Positions 32,890-44,960 of a stretch of 64,000 bases of DNA are shown piece after piece; positions within the stretch are counted from its first letter, which is position 1, and each line of letters opens with the position of its first letter. The translations under genes were made by a program, and so were the position numbers. Source of the stretch: Ditylenchus dipsaci (lineage: Eukaryota; Nematoda; Chromadorea; Rhabditida; Anguinidae); assembly GCA_004194705.1 (NCBI GenBank), contig SADC01001006.1:62001-126000 (forward strand), given 5' to 3'. Below the pieces are notes generated by a model that had not been told where the DNA came from, made no database searches, and saw nothing but the letters and a program-made list of their open reading frames with translations.

Positions 32890-33700
32890 TAAAAATATTT
32901 CATCTGCTTTTTGCCTGGTTTTTATACGAAAATTTTGTAAGGAACTATTTGTGTGTTTAAGCTGTTACGTTCTTCTTTTTATTTGCATTGAATGTAATGA
33001 AAATTAGGGCGTTGAATTTTTTTAATGTGCAATTTTAAAGAGAAGGGATTGGTCGTATATGTTTTATTTGCAAAACATTGTAAAACTTGTAAAAACATCA
33101 ATGTTAATAGGTCTATCAAAATTATGACTAGATACAAAACTAAAAAAATTGTAAAAATTATTTGCTAAAATTTTTTTTTGGAACGAATCATAGATAAGAA
33201 CGGGGCTCCGAACTCAAAATTTTCAAATGAAGGACATTTTTGTAATTAAGTAAAATATAGGACATATGGTCAAAAATGCCATTTTTCCAGTTCTCACTGG
33301 GTTTTGAGTAGCGAAAATAAAGATTTAAGAGTTCTGAAGGCATTCGAATCTCTGGAAAAAAATGCCTTGGTCTACCTGTTGATTATTTAAAAAAAATTCC
33401 CAAAAAGATTCGAAAAAAGTTGTTTCAAAAAAGTGTTTTTAAAGCGCTTTCAGACAAAAAATGTTTGTGAAAAAATTTCATGCTGTCAACCCTACCAAAT
33501 CACCAGCCCCCCACCCTTCGAAGGATGAGAGAACCCCCCTTCGGGGGCGCTGCTCACAACAATACTGCCCACAACAATACTCAGTAGCAAGAATAAATTA
33601 GGCAACTTGATTGTGATTGTGTGGACGCCTTAGCGCACTACAACTAATGCAATTTTCGTGTTCAGTGAGAGCATAATTTAACAGTACAATTTCGGCCTAA
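32890..33700. other. No recognisable gene
   Basis: AT-rich sequence upstream of the secreted-protein gene; may include its promoter. A CCTTCGAAGG/CCCTTCGGGGG hairpin-like stretch lies at 33515-33550. Confidence 0.4.
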
Positions 33701-33783
33701 TTAATTTCTTGTCGCTAACTGGCTGTCAATACACACACAACATTATTTTTTTGGATGATTTGAGAGTTGGCCTAAGCCAACAG

Positions 33784-33914
33784 GATCATTCGGCAGCAAG
33801 GGACTCGACATGCTCCGCGACATCAAGGCTCAAAACATGGCAAGGGACGGTCGCAGAGATTTTGAAGAAGATAGGCTGGAAGAAGACGAACTAGAAGAAG
33901 AACGGCAACTGTAA
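33784..33914 (+). CDS. Last exon of an unidentified charged protein
   Basis: After AACAG one frame reads SFGSKGLDMLRDIKAQNMAR, then DGRRDFEEDRLEEDELEEER, then QL and a stop at 33912-33914. AATAAA follows at 33996-34001, as expected for a 3' UTR. The sequence is strongly charged, helical and coding-like. No upstream exon on this strand could be supported, so it is either the end of a gene with a long intron or a stranded fragment. Confidence 0.5.
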
Positions 33915-33995
33915 AGAACCGAAGAAACTTTGGAGAAATTAAATGAAGATGGATTTTTTATGTTTGTTTGAGAGTTTCCTTAAATTTCGGTGTCT

Positions 33996-34001
33996 AATAA
34001 A
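33996..34001 (+). terminator. Polyadenylation signal AATAAA
   Basis: Canonical hexamer 82 bases after the stop of the charged-protein exon. Confidence 0.5.
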
Positions 34002-34024
34002 ATGTTGACCCGAAAAGACGATTT

Positions 34025-34210
34025 TAAGGGGTGGGCGATTATTAGAGAGTGGGGGATTATTTTTCAACCACCCTCGGGGGATGGGGGATTATTAGAGAGT
34101 GGGGGATTAATAGAGAATATACGGTAACTTAGACACAAATCACTCAAAAGTGACTCTGGATGCATAAATAATATGAATACCAGAGTTTCTTTATGCGGTA
34201 GTCTTCAGCC
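34025..34210. repeat. MITE fragment and a CACTCAAAAGTGACTCTG unit
   Basis: 34025-34126 ends AGAGAATATACGGTA, the right half of the 1261-type MITE. It is followed at once by TTAGACACAAATCACTC, AAAAGTGACTCTGGATGC, a copy of the 19150 hairpin unit. Confidence 0.65.
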
Positions 34211-34365
34211 AATTTTGACGTAAAACATCAACAATTATAAAGATTTTGTCTCTCGAACATAAGATGTTTCGGAATCTTGGTTAAGGACAAAGCCTACAAT
34301 TTATCTTTTAAGCTATAACTCTAGTTTGAACATATAGCTGAACCTAAAATAATATGCTACGAAAT

Positions 34366-36085
34366 TAGAGCTGGAAACGGGACGAGATCCCGACGGGATC
34401 CCTATCCAGCCCGATCGATTTTTGGGGTAAAATCCCGTCCCGAAATCCCGCCCGATCATTTACCGAAATCCCGATCCCGAAATTTGTCGAATCGCGACGG
34501 AAATTTTATCAAATAAAAAAACATACGTTTGACGCATTTTTTTGCAAAATCGATTCTTTTGCTCTCTCTCCTATATACCGTATTTTCTCTAATTATAGAC
34601 CCGTTTCTAATTATAGACCCCCTCGACTTTGAAGGTCTGTATTTCGGCGCAGAGTAAGCATCTTGAAAATATTTTCTTTGCGCTATATTAGCTCCCAGGA
34701 GCTCTGCCGATCCCGGTTTTCAGATTTCGGTTGATCACCCGAAAATCTTGAGATCGACCTTGAAATTTTCCAATTTCGGGAGGTTGAAAAATTATAGACC
34801 GCGGATCTATAATTAGAGAAAATACGGTAATTTTTATTTGATGTTATAGCTATGTGCCTTATCTGGAGTATCGGAATTTTCGAGAAACTGTCGTCATTTG
34901 AAGCCAAATGCAGAATGTGGAAAAAATTAATCAAAGTGCTTATGGTAGCACAAAAGGGCTTTTCGTTCACGCAAAAACACACGATCAATTTGCTGATAAA
35001 CTCAGAGATCTGCAAGAAAGCGAGAGGCTCAGAAGAACTATATGCACTAATTTTTAAGGGTTTTGCCGAAAGGTGTTATTACTTGTTCAAAGATGCGTTA
35101 TCTTTTGTGAGATTCTTTCGATTTGTAGGATACCGTATTTTCTATAATTATAGACCCGCGTCTATAATTTTTCAACTTCCTGAAAATCGGAAAATTTGAT
35201 GTCGATCTCGAGATTTTCGGGTGCTCAACCAAAATCTAAAAAGTGAAATCAGCAGAGCTCGTGGGAGCTAAGAAAACGCAAAAAAGATATTTGCGAAATT
35301 TTCACTCTGCGCTGAGATACAGACCCTCAAAGTTGAGGAGGGTCAATAATTAGAGAAAATACGGTACTCTCTTCGTTGGACAAAAAAGTGGTTCATCACA
35401 TAGCTTGTGCTACCCTTTTCTTCGCCAGTGTTGATCAGTCGACGGCTAAAGTACACTATTTGGCCAGAGCTAAAGTGAGTTTTTGGAGGTCCAAGTATTT
35501 CATATGCGCTAAATAGAAACGGCAAAAAAAGTGTCTGGAGGCGATTTTTTTCAAAACAAATTTGATTGCCTTGGTCCCCCCTATGGTTTTCGGTCGTTTT
35601 CGTTTTAAAAAGATGAAATTTGAACATAGTTTTGCATGATTTGATGCATGATTTTTCATGCATCCAGAGTCGCTTTCGAGTGATTTGTGTCTAAGGTATG
35701 TGTGTGTGCGCATCTCAACTCCAAGCCCCCAGCGCCTCGAAGGGCTGGCCAAATAGTGTACTTCTGCCCAGCCGACATATAAGCGAAATGTTAATTTTTT
35801 GAACAAAGCTTTGTCATTGATAAATTATATAAATTATATTTAAATTATGTCGATTATGTGAAGCGTAGCCATATAAAGTGTTTACTGAAAGTGTATTTGT
35901 AATCATATAGCAATATTTGAGGGTAATTTCTTGTAAAAAACAAAAAATGGAAAAATCCCGAAATTTGAACGGGATCCGACGGGATCCCGAAATTTTTTAG
36001 CGGTAATCCCGATCCCAATCCCGAAATTTTTTTTGCTGCAAAACCCCCGTCCCGAATCCCGCCCGAACGCTAGATTCCAGCTCTA
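34366..36085. mobile_element. hAT-type element with CCCGATCCCGAAAT arrays
   Basis: The ends are TAGAGCTGGAAACGGG and GATTCCAGCTCTA. The flanks TACGAAAT and TTAGAAAT match at 6 of 8 bases. GGGATCCCGACGGGATCCC-type words lie just inside both ends. Two TACCGTATTTTCTCT MITEs (about 34577-34830 and 35131-35364) and one hairpin unit (35645-35735) are nested within. The 115-codon plus ORF at 34852 crosses two repeats and is not supported as a gene. Confidence 0.7.
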
Positions 36086-36094
36086 TTAGAAATA

Positions 36095-36780
36095 AAAAAT
36101 AAATCTGCCAACATTTTTAAGAAAACAAGGTATGGTCCGAAATTAAAACATAAAGAATTCAGCTTATGAAAAAGCTATTTTAAGATAACTTGTTAGACTA
36201 AGTCCAATTTCAATACTTTAATTAAACCTCTCTATTTTAGATTACGTTGACTAGACACTCAACAATATAATTAAATCCATCCTGTAGCTCAGGTTTGAAT
36301 GTATTCAACTAACTTATCATTTTGAATGGTCAATCATACACTATAAAGCATAAATATGGCTCTATATGACAATGGCAAGGGGGAGTTGCATTGCTCTGCC
36401 CCTCGCATGTTGTTTTTAGGACTTTTTCGGCTTCCGCAAGGGTAGGTTGTTGTGTGTATGCAGTGGCGTACGCAGGAATTTCTGACGGGGGGGGGCACGT
36501 TTTTTCAGTTATCAAATTTTTCACTTTTTTACAAATTAATATCTCAGCGATGTGTAATGAAAAACAAAGTCTTAAACATACTTTGAAAAGCCCTTAACCA
36601 GCGCTACAAGCTATCTACCGTATGTTCTTTAATAAAAGACCATGGTATATATATATTTTATTTTTCAACCCTTCTGGAGACATGGCCGTTTATTAGAGAG
36701 TGGTCGTTAATTAAAGAATGATTTTTTATTTTTCAACTTATCAGAGCAAAAGTCGCCGTTAAATTTTTTTGCATATTTCG
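36095..36780. other. Repeat fragments, no gene
   Basis: CAGTGGCGTACGCAGGAATT at about 36459 resembles a hAT end but has no partner. TACCGTATGTTCTTTAATAA at 36617 starts a TACCGTAT-type repeat with no clear right end. Confidence 0.45.
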
Positions 36781-36784
36781 GAAA

Positions 36785-37180
36785 TTGACGAAAATTTTGT
36801 TCGAAAACTTTGCAACAAATTTGTGCTTCACAGAGTGACAACAAGTGCTCAAAAGCCGCCAGAGAACTATACTGAAGCCGTTGCCAAGTTTTTTGTGCAT
36901 GTCCAGAATTTTAAAAAGATGAACGAATTCTCTTAACTGTTTGCCATGAATGAGACCGCTGTCTAGTTTAATTGTCCTAATGGAGGATGCATCGATACTA
37001 ATTCAACAAAATACGTGAGGGTTACATTGATCATTAGTCCGTGTCCAGGGGACGGTCTTGACGACTGGTCACGAGAAAATGAGACAACGGTGTGTCTAAC
37101 TGCCTGAAGGGATAAAACCAAGCTACTTCCGTCGGTGCTTTTCAACAGGAAGAGGCTAGTGCCGAAGAACCAAAAACAAA
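36785..37180 (+). pseudogene. Dead pogo/Tigger-type DDE transposase fragment
   Basis: One plus frame reads FVRKLCNKFVLHRVTTSAQK, then PPENYTEAVAKFFVHVQNF, then LFAMNETAV, then CIDTNSTKYVRVT, then NETTVCLTA and KTKLLPSVLFNRKR. This follows the order TTxAQ, NMDETPVW, T[KG]xV, TVxLT and KLxPxVxFKxK of the DDE domain of pogo/Tigger/jerky transposases; the Asp of MDET is Asn here. At least three in-frame stops occur, one where the conserved Trp after ETxV would be. It could be a source of the enzyme type that moved the TA-bounded CAGT MITEs, but this copy is inactive. Confidence 0.75.
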
Positions 37181-37189
37181 CTTGTCATC

Positions 37190-37650
37190 TTATAGAATGG
37201 ATCACTCTGAATAGACAAAAAAAAAACAAATTAATATCTTTTTCCACCCACGTCCATTGTGGCCACCATATCAGCATAAATTTCTGAATAAGCACCTGCA
37301 GTTACTAATCATGAAAAAAATAGTTCTTTTTGTTGATTTAACACCATCTAAATAATATGAAAAGGTAGCTGGATAACCTAAAATTACCCAAAACCTTGAA
37401 ATTCGAGCAAATCTTTGTTGGTCGTCATGTGTGCTCGTCGTGTGCGCTATTTGTTCGCGCTCTAAACATGGTATGAAAAGATTACTCAAGACATCACATC
37501 ATTTTTGAAAGAGCCACCGGGAGAACGTTTTCCTTTTCCGAGGCCAGAAATAGGCAGTTTTTTACAAAAAATGCTTCATATCTCTGTAATGTGTTAGAAA
37601 ATGAGAAATCGAGCCTACCGGATTATACTCGCAGCAAATAATTTTTTTTA
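37190..37650. other. No recognisable gene
   Basis: Unassigned stretch after the pogo remnant. The 72-codon minus ORF (37271-37489) shows no motif. Confidence 0.35.
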
Positions 37651-37654
37651 ACTT

Positions 37655-37790
37655 CGAGGGCGCAGGGGGCTTGTGGACTTGGAGTTGAGATGCGCACACA
37701 CACATACCTTAGACATAATCACTTGAAAGTGACTCTGGATGCATGAAAACAATATGCATATCAGAGTCTCTTTAGGCCAATTTTCATAAA
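37655..37790. repeat. Copy of the GAGATGCGCACAC unit
   Basis: GGAGTTGAGATGCGCACAC, CATACCTTAGACATAATCAC and GAAAGTGACTCTGGATGC match the units at 19135 and 24290. Confidence 0.7.
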
Positions 37791-38051
37791 AATTGAAATT
37801 TCATAAGGAAAAGTAGATGAAAACACCTTTTTTATCGTGTTTAATGTGTATGAATTTTTTAAAAGTGGTTAAAATGGACTTTAAAGTAGTTCAAAAAAAT
37901 CCATTTGGATATGGGGGGAGGTATACTCTGGTAGCGCCGAGAAACCTGTAATTACTATCGAAATACTCTTGTTTTTCTGTGCAAAACGACAAGTTATGAG
38001 TCATTAGGCGAAATTAGCTAACCCGACAAACATTGAAACATGAAATTGTTA

Positions 38052-38302
38052 GTGTCCTTTTAAAAGGCCATTGCCACCTGTTTTAAATTGTCTCTCGCCA
38101 ATTCAAATTTTTTTCCTAATCATTGAACTTATGTACGGATTTTTCAGCTTGCTTTCTAACAAAACAAGGCCTAGATTTTTTTTAGGTATAGTCGTTTTTA
38201 GAAACCAAGTTGAAAAATTCGTACATAAATCCAACGATTATCAAAAAAAATTCGATTGGCCAAGGACAACCGTTGTCGTAGACGGCAATGGCCTTTGAAA
38301 GT
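38052..38302. repeat. TTAAAGGCCATTGCC MITE
   Basis: TTTTAAAAGGCCATTGCCACC faces GGCAATGGCCTTTGAAAG. Inner words CAGCTTGCTTTCTAA and GAAACCAAGTTGAAAA mirror each other. Sister of 20780-21009. Confidence 0.8.
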
Positions 38303-41068
38303 GTTTTCAACTTGGTTGTTCAACCGATTAAATAGCTTTCTGCACAGAAAAAACGTATTCTAAAACCTTTTTTCAAAATTTAAAGTAGTCAATTTTTACA
38401 TTCCTGTCGGACAAGACACTTTTAACTTAAAATTTTAGATTTTTCTTGGAAATTTTAAAAAAGTTTCTTTTTATCTCGAATGAACAAATATGAATGAACC
38501 AAAAATGATCAGCATCAAATTCTACGTCGGGATAATACAAGTTGCCATCCAAGTATTGGAGTTAATTAGAGTTCAAACCTAAAATAATTTAATCTCTTAA
38601 GCTGGCTAGACACTAACTATCAATTACAAATAGCATGACTTTTTATGGAAACTTGTTATTCAAAGGATTTCAAAAAGTTTTCAAGCAAAAATACTTTCAT
38701 TAATTGTGAGTAGAAGAGCAGCTTTAATCATTCTTAGTGCTAATTTCAATGCCTTTCTGTTGAAAAAAAATTAACACGTGTAATTAAGTTCTTTTCAAAA
38801 ACGACAGACTATTTCATTAGAATGTATAACATTTAGTAGAAATAATTTAAAATTAAAGCTTTTCACCTTTAACGCCCATTTCTGGTTCAGAACTTTCATG
38901 ATTGCACTTGGAGTGGGTTATAATTGTATGTATAAACACTCTGCTAGTCATTTTGTGCATCTGCAGTGTTTTCTCGAGTAATTTATCTGGGCACATCTAA
39001 ATCCCAGGTATTAAAAGCCATTGACGTCTTGATCAAGACTGCATAAAAGGCCGTTTTGCCGAACTCATGCTAGAAAACGATGAAAGACGGTTCTCTTCTA
39101 AAATCACCCTAGATTTTTAAATCATGTTGGCGCTACTCGGTTTTAACCTTCCCCTCCCCCCCCCCAGTAATTTTTAGGCTTAAGAATTAGGCTTAGCCCT
39201 TAGGCTTCGGGGCCTAGGCACAAGCTCAGGGACAATCCTTACTAATTTCAGCATTTTCGAAAAAAAGTATGGTTTTGGGGTACCTGAAAAATTATGGGGG
39301 AAGGGGTCGGTGAAACCGAGTTTTTTTTGGGAAGGGCGGGGAAGGGGGTAGTAAAAACAAGTAGTGTCACCATGTTTTTGTGAGTTTCATGTAAGAAATT
39401 TGCAGAAAAGGCGAACAAAATAGCGGAATAGACGTTTCCTCCAACGTTAAAAATTTTATAAAAATTGAATATTTGCCTTTGTTGGGGGAGGGGTGCGAAA
39501 AGAGCCTCTTGATGAATTTCGACCGAGAATCTTGCTTATTTGTTAGATTGACGTTGCAGGTGAGTCTGTTCTCGGATTTCGCGGGCTTGGAAATTTGTGG
39601 CTAGTATGCACACACCTGAGACATAAATCCGGCAAGCATTCTTAGCCAAAAATGCATATGGGCGCATCGCTCACCATTGAATTAACGGTCTGACGCCCCC
39701 TATGCTTAGGAGATACTTTAAAAGGATAAATCCGGAAAATTAAAATTTCGTGTCACTATGATTTTCCTCCATCTTAGACCAGCCTAAAAGTAACATGACT
39801 CGGCAGAAAACTAAAGAGTTTATAAATTATAAACTAATTCTATTTGCAGCAGTCACTTTCCCAGAACATAATAATTCGCGTTAGTTCATTTATAATGTCT
39901 AGTTTGATAAATGTGCGCCTGGAACATTTATTTAATTTCGTTTAGTCAATTTGTCATAAATTTATAAGTTATGATTTTGACTTTTTTCATTGTGCTTAAA
40001 ATGTCTTGACCAAAACTCGCTATTTGAACGGTTGAAAAATAGTAGCCCATGGGCCAGTATCGGAGGAAATACGGTATGTTACATACACAAGGTAAAAAAT
40101 TGCCAACGATTTTAAATGGCTATAACTTTTTAGGTACTTCTCCTGTTTACGCCCCACCTCATACTTTCTTGAAATTTCCGATAATTTTATTTTTCAATGC
40201 ACTATAAAAAGTGAAAAAAGAGAGTCGAGCGACTGGATTGGCGATCCCACTGACTACGATCACAAGTGCCTTCTGAAAAACGCACACACGGTTCAATTTT
40301 TTGCAACAAATTCCTGTTTATGTTAAAAAATATAGATGACTGGTGTGAATGCTCGTAGAAGCATGCAAGCGGAGCTAGCATTGGGAAACAAAGAAACGGC
40401 TGTACGTGCTAGAGTCTGCTCTAAAATCAAACAAAATTTTGCTCCACTTTTGAAAGGTCTTTTTCAAAAATCTGTTTTTTTATCGACAAAGTCTTTTCTG
40501 CCGTTTCGTTTGGTATATAATGTCAAAAACACGATTTTCGCTTAGTTGTTTCTGTGTGATAGCTTAAAAAGCTATCAGAAAATCTGTTTCCCATTTGTTA
40601 ACTTGATCCCTGTTGTTTTTTTCTTGAAAACATCCTTGGTCTGCCCTGTGCATTATAGTTATATCAATATAACAGAGATTGGTAAGGCTAAAAGGGGAAA
40701 CAGATTCTGTAAAAGCGCCATAGGCTAGATACATCTGGACTACCAAGTAGGAAAAGGTCCTAAGCAATGGTCGATCAGGTAAAAGTTGTGACTTTGACAT
40801 TGTAGAAACCGACGGCGAAATATAGGTCAAAAGCAATTTGAAGCCAAAAATTAAAAAAAAAAGTTGGTGAGTCCTGTATTTTGACAAGTCCCGTCAAGAT
40901 TCTCTTGACGTGTTTGAATGTCTAATATCTTAAAGACTACTATTATTTTTGTGAATAACATTTAATTTAAATTACTTTTTTCTTAGTCAGAGAAAATTAC
41001 TTGTTTAGTCTCTAAAGCATTACAAATCTTAGCGATTTCTTCACTCCACCTGTTATATTCATTATTAA
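38303..41068. other. 2.8 kb without a supported gene
   Basis: Mostly AT-rich. A CTCCCCCC/GGGGGAAGGGG foldback with AGGCTTAAGAATTAGGCTTAG words lies at 39120-39360. The right end of a TACCGTAT MITE (GGAGGAAATACGGTA) is at 40063-40077. A small foldback, AAAATCTGTTTCCC against GGGGAAACAGATTCT, lies at 40577-40711. The 69-codon plus ORF at 40336 has no motif. Confidence 0.45.
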
Positions 41069-44000
41069 ATGGCGCTTGATAGGAACAAGGTTGTTGAAGA
41101 ATACTACCGTTATTTGGTCCTTGCCGAATTTATTGTCAGCTTTTTGTGTGATGCCGTGCTGTGTACAACTATTTAAAAGTTCTGAAATATTTCTTCATGC
41201 CTAAAAAGCACCAGGAGCATGCAAAAATGGCAATATTTTAAGTGCTCTGATTCTTAACTACTTCCTGGCTTCTCTATTTTTACTCCTTATGATATTTTAT
41301 ATTTTATCGGTTTGGAGGCCGAATGGTGAGTCAAAAAAATAATTGCAGTTTATAATGCCTCACACAAAATTCTCAGATGGAGGAGATTACCTCCTTATTT
41401 GAGAAGGCGTCTTTCAAATTTTTAAAAGACAAAAGGAATTCAAGGGCCACTTTAGTTTTTTTACTGTTTTTACTCTGATGAGCCAACATGTCGGATTACA
41501 TTCAATCGACTTTTGAGGTCAATCTCAGGATTTTTGGGTGAAAATCCAGTATCCGAAAACCGAAATCTTTAAAGTAGGATGTGTCAGGTTCTAAAAACAG
41601 TAAGTAAATTTTTGTATTAAATTGGCTGTCTTACCATGTTTTTCAGTGTGACCGTGGCAAAAAGAGACTCTGCATGCATATCTCGATTAAGAGTCAAATA
41701 AAGGAGGGGCGCGGTTGAGGAAACCGGATATCATATTTTTTCCTATTGGCCGACAGACTGTAATAACCATAGTGACCACGCCGTCCTACGCCGTCTAACG
41801 TTTTTCATCGCCGTCCTGCATTTTAACAATATTTTTCATTATGGACCGCCTTTTTTTATTACAACATATAATCAGTTTTTATTTTTATACTTAATTTTTA
41901 GGCGACCGTCCAAGTTTTCTTTCATTTTCATTTCAAAAAATGAGGCCGTCCTAATTCAACCGACTTTTTTGAAAATTTTTGTGTGAAATTAGGACGCCCC
42001 ATTTTTTTGAAATAAAAATGAAAGAAAACTTGGAAGGTCGCCTAAAAATAAAGTATAAAAATAAAAACTGATTATATGTTGTAAAATAAAAAAAAGGCGG
42101 CCATAATGAAAAATATTGTTAAAATGCAGGACGGCGATGAAAAAATTAGGACGGCGTAGGACGGCGTGGTCACTATGGTAATAACCCGACACCCCTACTT
42201 TGAAGACTGATATTTCAGAATAGCGAATTTTTTTACAAAGTTGTTTAATTGCGTTCTCTGAACTCTCACAAGCTCTGCCGATTCTGCTTTTCGGATTTTT
42301 GGTTTTCACCTGGAAATCTTGAGATCGTTTCAAACTTTTCAAATTTTCAGGCGATTGAAACATAACCCGGCATTTTGGCCTATTAGAGAAAAGATGGTAT
42401 GACGTTATCGTTTTCGTTTGAGCGATCTGCGTGGGGCAGGATTTTATACTTAAAGGGGCATGCTAGTCGCCGATCTGAATATTTTGAAAGGCGGGCACCA
42501 GGTCAATTCGAAAAAAAAATTATTTGAAATAAATATATTTTAAGTACTGTTCCGGCAATATATACGGAAAAATGCTTCTGTTACCTAACAGTAGAGGTGG
42601 TTCAGTGGCGAAGCGTTGGGTACTGTGGGAGTCGGTCGTCGGTTCGATTCCGGCAAGAAGCAGAATATTCTTAATTCTTACCAAAATACGACTTTTTAAT
42701 TCTCGTTCGAATTTTACTGATACCCGCCTTTCAAAATATTCCCATCGGCGACGAGCATGCCCCTTCAAGTCAAAAAATATTGGTTGCCAAAAATATTTTG
42801 AAAAATTTCTAGCAACTAAAATAATTTTTTCAGAAAGTAGTCGGAATGGAAACATTCTGTTTTGGCTGTCCGTGCCTGGTCACTGCATATTGGCTGCTTT
42901 ACCACTATGTGTCTTTTTCTTGACACTAGATCGGATTTTAACCATAAGATATTTTGGGAAATATAGACAGGCTCTACTATCTTATCCACTGTTTCCTATG
43001 CTGATTTTGTTTGTTTTGGGCAATTTGTATGTGTTTACAACAGCTCTACCTGTACCAGAATATACAAGTTAGTATACAGTTGACACTTTAATATTTTAAT
43101 TTTGAATATTTAGATTGTTTTACTCATGGCTGCATCGTCGGCTCGCAACTTGACTTTTACCTTGTATGGAGAGTGATTTGTGCCTTTTACAATTTCGCTG
43201 CTGGCATTATTTTTTTCTATTTCTTATATCAGAGGCAGTCGACGACTGTAGTAGCCGTGCCGCACGGACAACGAAGCTCTGCTAATAAATTGTAAGGGTA
43301 TAAAAAATACACCCTATTTATTTCAATTATAACCCTTCTGATTTAAAAAGTGTTTCTGATAGTGTTTGTGGCCCATTTAGTGAAGACTGGGCCCTATCCC
43401 TCAATGCGGCGTTGTTCGCCTTAGTCCCCCCCCCCTGTTGTTTTTTGTGAGTTTTTATGCTAAAGCTCAGGTAAAGGTAGGCAAGCGTATGTTAGGAGGA
43501 ACTTAATCATGAGTCTAAAATATGTTTGAGTCAATCCTAACATACGCTGGTCAACCCTTGCCTAAGCTTAAAGCCTAAAAAGTCACAAAAAACAACAGGG
43601 GGACCAAGGCACGAAAAACCCCCATTTAAGGATAGGGCCGAAGACTGCTTTCCAAAAACTTATCGCTTGTTTTATGGCTAGCTATATTTTTAATAAGGAG
43701 CTTAAGTAATGGAAGCTTTTAAAAATAATTCATAAACAGAATACAGACAAAGCTACGGCCCTTTTTCGAAAATGATTATTAGTATGTAATTTAACAAATA
43801 ACTTTTTTGATATATGACGGCAACTCTAGCTGGAGCCTAGGAAAGCTGTTATATGTAGGTCTGACTGTACTAAGAACACGTTTTTTTAATCAGGGGTCTT
43901 TGTTGTGTTACGTTTTACTCTGTATTTACATGCAACTAAAACTGGTTTTGAAATATAAAAAATGCCTAGGCAAATACTTCTTCTATTTTGAAAATAATTA

Positions 44001-44516
44001 ACCATTTTGAACTCTATTTTTTCAAAATAAATAAAAAATGTCAAAACTATAATTTTATAGCCTGACAATGACCCAAATCTGTCAGAGCAGGCTTACATCT
44101 CCTAACAATAAAATTTGTCAATTTTTAGAACAACTTGATGACTGTACTAGCTGTTAGCACTGAATTTTTCTTAAATTTTGTGCCTCACCTTTTCTTAGTT
44201 GCTTATGAACAGGTTCATTATAATTTTATCACTCAATAAATACTCAAGATGGTTGCAGATTACTGGAGAGAATCCTTCTTTGACCTGGGGTGCTTACTCT
44301 TCCACGCTTTTCAGCATTGAAAGCTGCGCGTTCTCTTTTGTCTACGCAAAAGTGTTGATAAAGAAAAAAGCATGTCTATTTCACCACCAGCACTTCTCAA
44401 CATGTCCTGCATTAAAATGTTCATTTTCTACTTGTAGAATTTTTTTTTTACAAATAGCAAACTGTTTATTTGAAAAGCAACTCAAACTTATTATAACAAA
44501 TATTTGCAGTATTTGA
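41069..44516 (+). CDS. Nematode-type 7TM G-protein-coupled receptor, about 294 aa
   Basis: Six exons: 41069-41160, 41243-41325, 42834-43067, 43114-43247, 44129-44212 and 44259-44516; phases join and the sum is divisible by three. The first two exons give a long hydrophobic region (YRYLVLAEFIVSFLCDAVL, then LNYFLASLFLLLMIFYILSV). Exon 3 has TM3 with LPLCVFFLTLDRILTIRYF, the DR-x motif, and TM4. Exon 4 holds TM5 (VWRVICAFYNFAAGIIFFY), exon 5 TM6 (STEFFLNFVPHLFLVAY) and exon 6 TM7 (GAYSSTLFSIESCAFSFVYA) and a Lys-rich tail. The length suits nematode chemoreceptors (about 300-350 aa). Uncertain points are the separation of TM1 and TM2, the end of exon 4 (43247 or 43250) and the exact C-terminus. 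The ligand is unknown; a chemosensory role is inferred. Confidence 0.72.
41768..42177. mobile_element. 410-bp palindromic hAT MITE in the receptor intron
   Basis: The ends are CATAGTGACCACGCCGTCC and its inverse, ending GGTCACTATG. The flanks GTAATAAC at 41760-41767 and 42178-42185 are identical (8 bp). ACGCCGTCCTACGCCGTC words sit below the ends. It sits in a decayed TACCGTAT-like MITE whose right half continues to about 42400. Confidence 0.9.
42448..42770. mobile_element. Inverted-repeat element with a tRNA-like core
   Basis: AAAGGGGCATGCTAGTCGCC and TATTTTGAAAGGCGGGCACC face the inverses at 42710-42770 (GGGTATCAGT and GGCATGCTCGTCGCC on the other strand). The core 42590-42665 has GTGGTTCAGTGGCGAAGC and GTCGGTTCGATTCCGGC, A- and B-box words with a pairable T-arm but no acceptor stem. 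It ends just before the receptor's third exon. Confidence 0.65.
43386..43637. repeat. Foldback repeat with GCCTTGGTCCCCCTG arms and TTAGGC-like words
   Basis: GCCTTAGTCCCCCCCCCTG, TTGTTTTTTGTGAG and GTAGGCAAGCGTATGTTAGG face TCCTAACATACGCTGG, CCCTTGCCTAAGC and ACAACAGGGGGACCAAGGC. The same family appears at 45780-45960, at 63765-64000 and inside 14262-14480. Confidence 0.75.
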
Positions 44517-44960
44517 TATAGTCACTTTCAAGTCACGCTTAAAAAGAAGCCTAACATTTTGGCTATTAGCAGAAATAATAGACCAAAAAGTTATCTTGTG
44601 CTCAAATGGAGAATCCGGTGCTCATTTCGCCTTGGTCTCTCTGTTGATTTTTTCCGTATTTTTCGCCTTGGTGTCCCATGTGGATTTTCAATGTGACCAT
44701 GACGATTAAGATGATCTTAGTGGTTTAGATGATTATGATTGACATGATCACCTCAATCACCATGATCAGATCAAAAATATCAGAAGGGACCGAGGAAAAA
44801 TACGTAAAAAATCATTAGGGGACCAAAGCCAAAATTCGCACCGGATTCTCCATTAGCGTCCAAAAGTATTTGGAGTATTTGATGTAATCACTTTTAAGTC
44901 ATGCTACAAACTAAGCAAACATTTTATCTGTTAGAAGAAATAATAGATAGTGAAGTTATT
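44507..44960. repeat. Diverged 85-bp direct repeat around a MITE, at the facing ends of two genes
   Basis: AGTATTTGATATAGTCACTT (44507 on) and AGTATTTGATGTAATCACTT (44873 on) start two copies of about 85 bp, both ending near AGAAATAATAGA and AGTTAT. The first overlaps the receptor stop, the second reaches the F-box stop. Between them lies a MITE with ends AATGGAGAATCCGGTGC and GCACCGGATTCTCCATT (44605-44855). Confidence 0.65.

Noticed and set aside
34852..35199. 115-codon ORF within the 34.4-36.1 kb hAT element
   Set aside because: Its end lies in a TACCGTATTTTC MITE and a better alternative frame competes in the middle; no family match.
40336..40887. Plus and minus ORFs at 40.3-40.9 kb as upstream receptor exons
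   Set aside because: No membrane segment joins in phase with the exon at 41069, and the region contains a small foldback.
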